This document shows positions 26,355-33,327 of a DNA stretch of 61,246 nt, one piece after another. Each line of letters begins with the position of its first letter. Position 1 is the stretch's first letter. The position numbers were made by a program, and so were the translations under genes. The stretch is from an uncultured Saprospiraceae bacterium (lineage in GTDB: Bacteria; Bacteroidota; Bacteroidia; Chitinophagales; Saprospiraceae), in assembly GCA_937942435.1 (NCBI GenBank), contig CALDEM010000025.1, forward strand, positions 1-61,246. The letters run 5' to 3'. The notes under the pieces are model-generated. The model did not search any database and was not told the DNA's origin. It saw nothing but the letters and a program-made list of their open reading frames with translations.

Positions 26355-27437
26355 TTAAAATACGACGATGTGGCCGTCTTTTGCGTTTATATCCCCATTG
26401 GTCATTTTGAGATGTAGATCACTAAGAGCGGCTGCTCCTTTGTGATTTTTAATCTCTATCCATGAGCTGGCGTCATGTAAGAATGAACCAAACTTTGTAG
26501 ATAGTCTAAGTCCAAACTCTTGAAGCCCAAGCTCCTTGATTCTTTGTGCAGCATATGTCGGAGCAAAGAAGAACTTACCTTCTTTTGGTAATGGCTCTTG
26601 CCCTTTTTGGTCCTCCCAATGTACGATACCTACTTTACAAAAATACTGAAGTTCTGCTCCAAGATGCCTTTGTAGTCTCAACTGCATATTATGATTGCCA
26701 GCAAAGTCGACATAAGATGATGGAACGCTTTGTATGTCGTCGATATGATCATAGTCATATACTTCATCATAGTATCCACTCGCTTTGACCATCTCTACGT
26801 TGCGTGCTGAGGTAAGTCCTATGGTTTTCACTGACTCGTCTTTTAGACAACTTGCTAATCCCAATGCTGTCTTGCTTGAAGCACTTGTAAGAATGATCTG
26901 TTTAGAATCGTAAAAGTCATGATGAGCAAACTGATCATGGATCAAAAAAGAAGTAGTGAACAATGGCCTAAAGATAGATAAGAACTCCTCCATCTCTGGG
27001 CGATACATAGGGTCATTATCTGTTTCTATGTATTGGTTATAGATCACAGGAAGCTCTGTCCTATGACTTGCCACATCTGTAAATCCCCGCTCGCTAACTT
27101 TGCCAGGTGTTGCTATAAGGTGAGAAGCCATAGGGTAGTAACCATAGTATGTACTGCCCTCTGCGATACCTTCACACTTAGAAGAGATCACAGTTGCAAA
27201 TCCCCAACAAGGGATGATGCCATGACCTTCTTCTGGTACGGGGAAAAACTTCCAGTATCCTACCAAATCACCTGCTACGGCATAAGTAGTATTGTTAGAG
27301 GTATAGGCGAACTTGTTGATCTCCAAGATCACATCTCCATCTTTGAGATCAGCTGGTGTCGGTGAGTCGCTCCGAGCTATTTTAGTTGATCTATAATCAG
27401 ATCTATCTACAATCAGTCTTGTACCATAATCAATCAT
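26355..27437 (-). CDS. DUF2855 family protein
   Basis: A 360-residue protein of the DUF2855 family, which looks like a diverged medium-chain dehydrogenase/reductase. Characteristic stretches: AYTSNNTTYAVAGDLVGYWK, FFPVPEEGHGIIPCWGFATV, YYGYYPMASHLIATPGKVSE, PVIYNQYIETDNDPMYRPE and RPLFTTSFLIHDQF. A nucleotide-binding region is suggested by QIILTSASSKTALGLASCLK. Biochemical activity of the family is not known to me. It lies 2 bases after the hydrolase gene and 27 before the acyl-CoA dehydrogenase gene, which argues for a role in the same acyl-CoA pathway. Confidence 0.9.
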   Translation of the reverse strand: MIDYGTRLIVDRSDYRSTKIARSDSPTPADLKDGDVILEINKFAYTSNNTTYAVAGDLVGYWKFFPVPEEGHGIIPCWGFATVISSKCEGIAEGSTYYGYYPMASHLIATPGKVSERGFTDVASHRTELPVIYNQYIETDNDPMYRPEMEEFLSIFRPLFTTSFLIHDQFAHHDFYDSKQIILTSASSKTALGLASCLKDESVKTIGLTSARNVEMVKASGYYDEVYDYDHIDDIQSVPSSYVDFAGNHNMQLRLQRHLGAELQYFCKVGIVHWEDQKGQEPLPKEGKFFFAPTYAAQRIKELGLQEFGLRLSTKFGSFLHDASSWIEIKNHKGAAALSDLHLKMTNGDINAKDGHIVVF

Positions 27438-27439
27438 AA

Positions 27440-28342
27440 CTAAGAGTTGGCTTTGATAAATGAGATAATATGTTCTGCCAACAGAGGTCCCTGATCTTCT
27501 TGGATAAAGTGACCACCTCCCTCAATGATCTTGTGTGCTTGTCCTTTTGCACCGGGCACTAACTTTTGAAATACCTTATCTCCACCCTTTGTAACAGGGT
27601 CATTATCACCAAATAGAGTAATTAGAGGTTTTGTCCATTTCATAAAAATGTTCTTCCATGCTTGTCGGTTATTTTCTGATTCTGGATCATCTGATGTCGT
27701 GGGTACCAATGCTGGAAATATTTTGGCTCCAGCCGTATAGTCCTCATTAGGGAAAGGAGCGCTATATGCCTTAAGCACATCGTCTGTCAGTTCTACATGC
27801 GTAGCACCTTGGATCACAAACTCAGTAGGAAATGTCTCCACCTTCTGACTGAACGCTTGCCACTTTAAGAAGGCCTCTGATGGCGTACGGTCTCCCGTTG
27901 GAAGTCCAGTGTTAGATACCGCGATACGTGCAAATCTATCAGGGTCATTAGCAACTAATCTCAATCCAATCAGACCGCCCCAATCTTGACAGAACAAAGT
28001 GATGCCTTGTGCATCCATCTGATCTATCCACTCTTGCATCCAAGCTAAGTGAGACGCATATGTATAATCGCTCTGCTCAGTTGGCTTAGACGATCTACCA
28101 AAACCAATCAAGTCAGGAGCCAAGACACGATAACCTGCCGCTGCTAAAGGAGTGATCATCTTACGATATAAGAATGACCAACTGGGTTCACCATGCATCA
28201 ACAGTATCGTCTCTTTTGCATCTTTTGGCCCTTCGTCTACATAATGCACCTTCATGCCATGAGCAATGGTTACGAAGTTAGGTGTGAAGTTATATCCGGG
28301 CAGATTATCAAATCTCTCTTCGGGCGTATCGATATAATTCAT
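27440..28342 (-). CDS. Haloalkane dehalogenase-like alpha/beta hydrolase (HLD-I type)
   Basis: A 300-residue hydrolase starting at ATG 28342 (MNYIDTPEERFDNLPGYNF is the usual N-terminus of the family; the longer start adds an unrelated hydrophobic tail). HGEPSWSFLYRKM (50-62) and FCQDWGGLIGLRLV (117-130) give the nucleophile Asp120 and the adjacent halide-binding Trp121 of subfamily I dehalogenases such as DhlA. The acid is probably in LFGDNDPVTKGG and the base in GGGHFIQED. The second halide Trp must come from the cap and may be in FLKWQAF. The family turns R-X into R-OH and X-. It is first in the operon with DUF2855 and acyl-CoA dehydrogenase. Substrate not predictable. Confidence 0.88.
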   Translation of the reverse strand: MNYIDTPEERFDNLPGYNFTPNFVTIAHGMKVHYVDEGPKDAKETILLMHGEPSWSFLYRKMITPLAAAGYRVLAPDLIGFGRSSKPTEQSDYTYASHLAWMQEWIDQMDAQGITLFCQDWGGLIGLRLVANDPDRFARIAVSNTGLPTGDRTPSEAFLKWQAFSQKVETFPTEFVIQGATHVELTDDVLKAYSAPFPNEDYTAGAKIFPALVPTTSDDPESENNRQAWKNIFMKWTKPLITLFGDNDPVTKGGDKVFQKLVPGAKGQAHKIIEGGGHFIQEDQGPLLAEHIISFIKANS

Positions 28343-28558
28343 AAGGGTGGTTTGATAAGTGATACAAATTAGAAGGATTGTCAGTAAGAACAAAATAGAT
28401 ATTTCCCGAAAGGAGAATAGGCTTAAGATAGGGTCTTGTATGAGTACTTAGCTCTTTGATTAACAAGAGTTTAGTTCGATATGCTTTCGCCAATAATAAT
28501 GTCAGGCCAATACCTTACTTTCGAGCTTTTGATATTTCTTCGAGTAAACGTTTGACAT

Positions 28559-29344
28559 ATGGACAGTGATATAATCATCCTTCAGAAAGAAGATAAAATA
28601 GCGACGATCACGCTTAACCGCCCTGCGGTATACAATGCACTCAATCAGGACATCAAATACAAACTACTTGATGCTCTTGATGATTGTAAGAACGATGATG
28701 CGATCAGAGCGATTATCATCACTGGTGCTGGCAAAGGTTTTTGTGCAGGAGCAGATATGAGTGACTTCTCTAAGCGCCCATCTCCAAGAGATGTTCGTGA
28801 TGATCTTAACTCACTCTACGGAGGGATTGTCAGACGCATCACGGAGATGCATAAGCCTGTGATCTGTGCGATCAATGGCCCGATGGCTGGAGCAGGGATC
28901 GGCATAGGTCTAAGTTGTGATTATAAGATAATGGCTGATCATGCTAATATGAGATTTGCCTTTGTCAATATAGGCTTGGTATCGGATGCTGGATCGACTT
29001 GGTTTCTAACAAGAGCAGTGGGATATACTAAAGCACTAGAAGTCATCTATGGAGGAGAGAAGATACCAGCAAGCGAATGTCTGGAGCTGGGTATCATCAA
29101 CAGTGTAGTCCCAGCAGATGAACTCATGTCTTCAGCTCGAACACTGGCAGCAGATTTAGTTGAGAAATCACCACTGGCATTTGAAGCTACCAAGCGTCTC
29201 ATTAGTCAGTCGTTGACACAAGGACTATTTGAAACGATATCCTCTGAGGCTAACGAACAGATGTCTTTGATAGCCAGTGAAGATCATATGGAAGGAGTGA
29301 TGGCATTTGTACAGAAGAGGAAACCATCTTTTAAAGGAAAGTAA
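28559..29344 (+). CDS. Enoyl-CoA hydratase/isomerase family protein
   Basis: A 261-residue crotonase-fold enzyme acting on acyl-CoA thioesters. ITLNRPAVYNALNQDIKYKL, ITGAGKGFCAGADMSDF (first oxyanion strand) and INGPMAGAGIGIGLSCDYKI (second oxyanion loop) are typical. The usual catalytic Glu positions around NIGLVSDAGSTWFLTRAVG show Asp-Ala at the second site, similar to PaaG/isomerase-like members rather than classic hydratases. It is first in a plus-strand operon followed by the histidine phosphatase (2-base gap) and the kinase. It is divergent from the dehalogenase-like gene over 216 bases. Confidence 0.93.
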   Translation: MDSDIIILQKEDKIATITLNRPAVYNALNQDIKYKLLDALDDCKNDDAIRAIIITGAGKGFCAGADMSDFSKRPSPRDVRDDLNSLYGGIVRRITEMHKPVICAINGPMAGAGIGIGLSCDYKIMADHANMRFAFVNIGLVSDAGSTWFLTRAVGYTKALEVIYGGEKIPASECLELGIINSVVPADELMSSARTLAADLVEKSPLAFEATKRLISQSLTQGLFETISSEANEQMSLIASEDHMEGVMAFVQKRKPSFKGK

Positions 29345-29346
29345 CT

Positions 29347-30075
29347 ATGTCTAGACTCCTATACTTTAGACATGCGCAGGCTTCTTATGGTAAGGCTGAT
29401 TATGATCAGTTATCTCCAATGGGATATGAACAATCTGAAATACTAGGCGAGAGCTTAGCAAAAGAAAAAGTTCACTTTGATCATATCTATATTGGTCCGC
29501 TCAAGCGCCACTATCAGACCTTGTCAAAGGTGCAAGAAGCTTACGCCAAATATAATCTCCCATTGCCTCAACCAATTGAAATGGTTGAATTAGAAGAACA
29601 CAGAGGCCCTGAAATATTGAAAACCTCCATGACTCAGATCAAAAACGAAGATGAGCAAATTAGGAAATGGGATGACGAGCGGAAAGCTGACACTTCTCTT
29701 TTTACAAAAAATGGGTTACTGATATTTGAAAGAGCGATGACCTTATGGGCAACTGGAGCATTATCTCATGTGCAACCTGCAGAGTATCTTGATTGGCGGG
29801 CATTTAGAGCGCAAGTCGCCTATGGGTATGATAAAGTTTATAATAATCATAAGGATCAGAAAGCAAAGACGATAGGATTATTTACAAGTGGAGGGACGAT
29901 CAGCGCAACGCTTGGTCATGTGTTGGGTATGAAGGATAACGCAGATATCATCGGGCTCAATGGAGTAGTACAGAACACCTCCGTGAGCGAGTTCTTGTTC
30001 TCTGGAGAAAGGGTAACGATGAAGAGATTTAATGATGTCTCACATCTACCGAAGGATATGAAGACTTATGTTTGA
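29347..30075 (+). CDS. Histidine phosphatase family protein
   Basis: A 242-residue phosphatase of branch 1 of the histidine phosphatase superfamily. The N-terminal catalytic motif is LLYFRHAQASYGKADYDQLS (Arg8-His9; RHA in place of RHG), followed by LSPMGYEQSEILGESL, IYIGPLKRHYQT (Arg) and the second His region GLFTSGGTISATLGHVL, where Thr-Ser-Gly replaces the more usual S-H-G. Insertions around residues 80-150 are larger than in simple phosphoglycerate mutases. It lies between the enoyl-CoA hydratase and the APH-type kinase, so it may remove a phosphate added by that kinase, an inference from position. Confidence 0.88.
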   Translation: MSRLLYFRHAQASYGKADYDQLSPMGYEQSEILGESLAKEKVHFDHIYIGPLKRHYQTLSKVQEAYAKYNLPLPQPIEMVELEEHRGPEILKTSMTQIKNEDEQIRKWDDERKADTSLFTKNGLLIFERAMTLWATGALSHVQPAEYLDWRAFRAQVAYGYDKVYNNHKDQKAKTIGLFTSGGTISATLGHVLGMKDNADIIGLNGVVQNTSVSEFLFSGERVTMKRFNDVSHLPKDMKTYV

Positions 30076-30121
30076 TAACACGATATATAACTATTTTGTA
30101 AAAGACAATTACTTTTAGAAG

Positions 30122-31189
30122 ATGAATATAGATGAGGCTAAGGATATCCGAAAGGGAGAAGATCTTGATGCTGCTGCGGTATTGCGTTATTTGCAAAAGC
30201 ATGTAGAAGGAGTAGGAGATGAGATTGAGATCAAACAGTTTCCAGGAGGTGCTTCTAATCTGACTTATCTGCTCAGGTCAGGCGACCGAGAGATGGTATT
30301 GAGGCGTCCTCCATTTGGTGCTAAGATAAAGTCTGCTCATGATATGGGAAGAGAGCATCGCGTTTTAGATGCCTTGTCTAAGGGGTATAATAAAGTGCCT
30401 CAACCATTGGTCCATTGTGAAGACGAATCCGTGATAGGTGCGCCATTCTATGTGATGGAGCGAGTAGAAGGAGTGATCATCCGCCATGACATGGGTAAGG
30501 AACTTCACGCCGAGACGGTCAAAGGCATCGCTGATAGCCTGATCGACACTTTTGTAGATCTTCATAAATTAGATTATAAAGCTATAGGACTTGGAGAGTT
30601 AGGTCGACCAGAAGGTTATATCAAAAGACAGGTTGATGGCTGGTCTAAACGATATATCAAATCTCAAACAGAAGAACAAAAAGAATTAGAGTATGTCGGT
30701 CGCTGGTTAGATGATCATCAACCTAAAGAGTCAGGTCACTCTCTCATCCACAATGATTATAAACATGACAACGTCATCCTTGACGCAGATGACTTAACGC
30801 AAGTCAAAGCCATCTTGGACTGGGAGATGTGTACACTTGGAGATCCTCTCATGGATCTTGGTACTACCTTAGGGTATTGGATGAATCCTGATGATCCAGG
30901 CATCTTTGTTAAGAGTTTTGAAAACCCATCCGTATTAGAAGGTAATCCATCCAGAGAAGAGTTCCTGCATGTATATTCTTTAAAGAGTGGTAAGGAAGTG
31001 TCTCACCCAGTTTTCTATTATGCTTTTGGCCTATGGAAGACTGGTGTTGTTTTGCAACAGATCTATTATAGATTTAAACAAGGCCATACGCAAGATCAGA
31101 GATTTGCAATGTTTAACCATGTTGTAAAAGCATTTGGTTCTATGGCATATCGAGCGATAGAATTGAATCGGATTGATAGGTTGGGGTGA
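30122..31189 (+). CDS. APH-family kinase (phosphotransferase), ACAD10/11 kinase-domain-like
   Basis: A 355-residue aminoglycoside phosphotransferase-fold kinase. QFPGGASNLTYLLRSGDREM is the P-loop-like opening, MVLRRPPFG supplies the Lys/Arg region, the catalytic loop is LIHNDYKHDNVILD (His210, Asp212, Asn217) and the metal Asp233 is in AILDWEMCTLGDPLMDLG. The RRPPFG...AHDMGREHRVLDALS pattern is that of the kinase domain of human ACAD10/ACAD11 and of levulinate-pathway kinases, which phosphorylate 4-hydroxyacyl-CoA. It is not expected to confer drug resistance. Third gene of the plus-strand operon, 46 bases after the phosphatase gene. Confidence 0.92.
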   Translation: MNIDEAKDIRKGEDLDAAAVLRYLQKHVEGVGDEIEIKQFPGGASNLTYLLRSGDREMVLRRPPFGAKIKSAHDMGREHRVLDALSKGYNKVPQPLVHCEDESVIGAPFYVMERVEGVIIRHDMGKELHAETVKGIADSLIDTFVDLHKLDYKAIGLGELGRPEGYIKRQVDGWSKRYIKSQTEEQKELEYVGRWLDDHQPKESGHSLIHNDYKHDNVILDADDLTQVKAILDWEMCTLGDPLMDLGTTLGYWMNPDDPGIFVKSFENPSVLEGNPSREEFLHVYSLKSGKEVSHPVFYYAFGLWKTGVVLQQIYYRFKQGHTQDQRFAMFNHVVKAFGSMAYRAIELNRIDRLG

Positions 31190-31193
31190 GTTA

Positions 31194-31241
31194 ATGTGCT
31201 AGTGAGATGATGTGCTAATGAGATGATGTGCTAGTGAGATA
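31194..31241. repeat. Three 16-bp tandem repeats
   Basis: ATGTGCTAGTGAGATG and near-copies at 31194-31209, 31210-31225 and 31226-31241 (one or no mismatch each), with a degenerate fourth start. They begin 5 bases after the kinase stop codon. Non-coding; possibly a replication-slippage product. Confidence 0.85.
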
Positions 31242-31391
31242 GTGCGGTAAGGGGTCAATACGCTAATTAGAAAATCGGTGAATTAGCCAATGCTTAAGTA
31301 GCTGGTTTGTAAATTAAAAACCTTGGGATTGAAAACTTGGGCTACTGAGGCGCATCTTAGTCTATCCTGTCTATGTTTTTTCTAAACAGTA

Positions 31392-32357
31392 TTATAGTTC
31401 TCTCTTTCCTTCTAAATCATAAGAGTCAAAAAATGCCCAGATTAATTCTGATGCATTGACATCGTAGTTTGTACCTGAAGAGCGAATAGAGGTACCAGGC
31501 CAAGTATGACTACCGCCGATTACTTTATAATGAATCACAGTGGAGGCGTCACTCTCATCGCCATATTGAAAGCGTTCTAGCGTACTGCTATCTGTCTCGT
31601 CGATGTCATGAATGAGTGTGGTCGTGCTTATGTTTTCAAGTTCATTGGCTGTAACCCAGTAATCAATAACGTGGTTAATATGTTCGGTCCAAGTTGTACC
31701 AGCATAAGGGACCACTACATCATTAGTGCCGTGAAATTGTAAGATCGGCACCGGCTTACTCGGGTCGCAGTCTGCTAGTGTCTCAGGTGTCATAGAACCT
31801 GTAACAGAAGCTATAGCAGCTATCTTATGGCTGAGTTGACAAGCCAACTCAAAGCTAAAAAAACCACCATTGGACATGCCCGTGGAGTATATCCGTTTTT
31901 GATCGATATTATAATCTGTTGATATCTGTTGGATCATGGCTTCCGTATAACCAATATCATCAGCCGTACTGCCCAGTGTCCAACCACCTACATTCCAGTG
32001 CGTACTTCCATTCAGTTCTAAGCCTTCAGGATGTGCTATGATAAATCCCTCTCTCTTAGCGATGTCTCTAAAATCCCCATACTGCATCTGTTCTGTAGCA
32101 TTGGAGGTATAACCATGAAAATTAAAAACGAGAGGAACCTCCTCGCTTCCATCATAACCTTCTGGCACATAGAGTACATAAGATCGATTTAACCCTTTGT
32201 GATTCAGAGATAAGGATAAGGTGCCTGTGACAATGATATCCGATAGAGGCTCTGGTTCTGGAAGAACCGGGGCGGTAGCAATTGCCGTATCATCATTGCT
32301 GCATGACACAGAAAAAGTGAGTAGAAGAAAGAGTAGATATAACTTGGGATTCATCAT
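31392..32357 (-). CDS. Poly(3-hydroxybutyrate) depolymerase/feruloyl esterase-like lipoprotein
   Basis: A 321-residue exported alpha/beta hydrolase. Signal MNPKLYLLFLLLTFSVSC with lipidation at Cys19, then an acidic/Pro linker. The fold shows RSYVLYVPEGYDGSEEVPLV, FNFHGYTSNATEQ (oxyanion), the nucleophile Ser162 in YSTGMSNGGFFSF, the acid in ILQFHGTNDVVVPY and the base in IGGSHTWPG. This matches the LpqC/PHB depolymerase-type esterase family (feruloyl, acetyl-xylan esterases). Likely anchored on the cell surface or in the periplasm; substrate unknown. No polysaccharide-utilisation genes (susCD) are next to it. Confidence 0.88.
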   Translation of the reverse strand: MMNPKLYLLFLLLTFSVSCSNDDTAIATAPVLPEPEPLSDIIVTGTLSLSLNHKGLNRSYVLYVPEGYDGSEEVPLVFNFHGYTSNATEQMQYGDFRDIAKREGFIIAHPEGLELNGSTHWNVGGWTLGSTADDIGYTEAMIQQISTDYNIDQKRIYSTGMSNGGFFSFELACQLSHKIAAIASVTGSMTPETLADCDPSKPVPILQFHGTNDVVVPYAGTTWTEHINHVIDYWVTANELENISTTTLIHDIDETDSSTLERFQYGDESDASTVIHYKVIGGSHTWPGTSIRSSGTNYDVNASELIWAFFDSYDLEGKREL

Positions 32358-32538
32358 GACATGTTAAACATGTAAATAGTAAGAGGCGCCAAGCCTAAGA
32401 TAAGGTTAATCGTGGAGAAATAGAAGTGAAGTAATGTTTTGGTTGATGATGCAGGACTATACCTAAGTATGATGGGGTGTGATCATTTGCACTCATCTTT
32501 GAGTCGGTATAAAAATCATATTAACCAAACAAGAAAAA

Positions 32539-33321
32539 ATGAAACGATTAATCGTTGTTGGAGTAGCACTAATCATAACGCAATTACTAAGTGCACAAGC
32601 TCAAGAAATAGAAACAGAGAATGGGGCTAAATTAATCATTGCTGAGAAAGACGGTACCCCACAACAATTACCGAGAAGTCTCGAGCTAAGGGCTACACTA
32701 AACAATGGGGATACTTACTTCAGTGTAGATGGAGTTAATGGATTGCAGATGTTTTCACTTGACCCTCAGGATCCACAGGCATTTAGTTTCAAATTAACAA
32801 ATCAAGGAATGCAATATTTTGATGCTTTAGGCAACGAGCGTATGGCTGTTAAGCTTATAGCTGGTAAAACAAGAGTAAGCACGCAAGAAGTAGAAATCTT
32901 AGGAGGGTCTGACCTATCTGAATACTTCGATGTAAAAAGTAAATCTTCAGTCAAGCCAGGTATGTTGGTATCAATAGCAGGAGAAAATGGAAGCTTGGCG
33001 ATTACCAATGAAAAAAGAGATAAGAAAGTCGTCGGAATTGTATCAGGTGCCAATGGCATTGAAACAGGTTTAATGATGGGACAAAGAGGAAGTATAGCAG
33101 ATGGAGATACTCCTATTGCTTTGACTGGTAGGACATATGTCTATGCGACTACAGAAAACGGTCCGATTGAAGCAGGGGACTTTTTGACGTCTTCATCTAC
33201 GCCTGGTTATGCCATGAAGGTCAAGAAACACAGAAAGTCAAAAGGGGCGATTGTTGGAAAGGCGATGACTTCTTTGAAGGAAGGAAATGGTTTTGTTTTA
33301 GTATTGGTCAACTTACAATAA
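32539..33321 (+). CDS. Secreted protein with phage-tail/peptidase G2-like C-terminal domain
   Basis: A 260-residue protein with a Sec signal (KRLIVVGVALIITQLLSAQA). Residues 25-115 are beta-rich. From about residue 120 the order SDLSEYFDVKSKSSVKPGML, VGIVSGANGIETGLMMGQ, PIALTGRTYVYATTENGPIE, AGDFLTSSSTPGYAMKVKKH, GAIVGKAMTSLKEGNGFVLV resembles the C-terminal domain found on phage tail fibres and on many secreted bacterial proteins, related to the peptidase G2 autoprocessing domain. I see no clear Ser/Glu autoprocessing site. The BNR protein gene starts 6 bases after its stop, so the two are cotranscribed and perhaps work together outside the cell. Confidence 0.78.
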   Translation: MKRLIVVGVALIITQLLSAQAQEIETENGAKLIIAEKDGTPQQLPRSLELRATLNNGDTYFSVDGVNGLQMFSLDPQDPQAFSFKLTNQGMQYFDALGNERMAVKLIAGKTRVSTQEVEILGGSDLSEYFDVKSKSSVKPGMLVSIAGENGSLAITNEKRDKKVVGIVSGANGIETGLMMGQRGSIADGDTPIALTGRTYVYATTENGPIEAGDFLTSSSTPGYAMKVKKHRKSKGAIVGKAMTSLKEGNGFVLVLVNLQ

Positions 33322-33327
33322 GAGATC

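Noticed and set aside
30122..31189. Annotation as aminoglycoside resistance kinase
   Set aside because: Sequence motifs and neighbours point to the acyl-CoA kinase group, not to antibiotic kinases.
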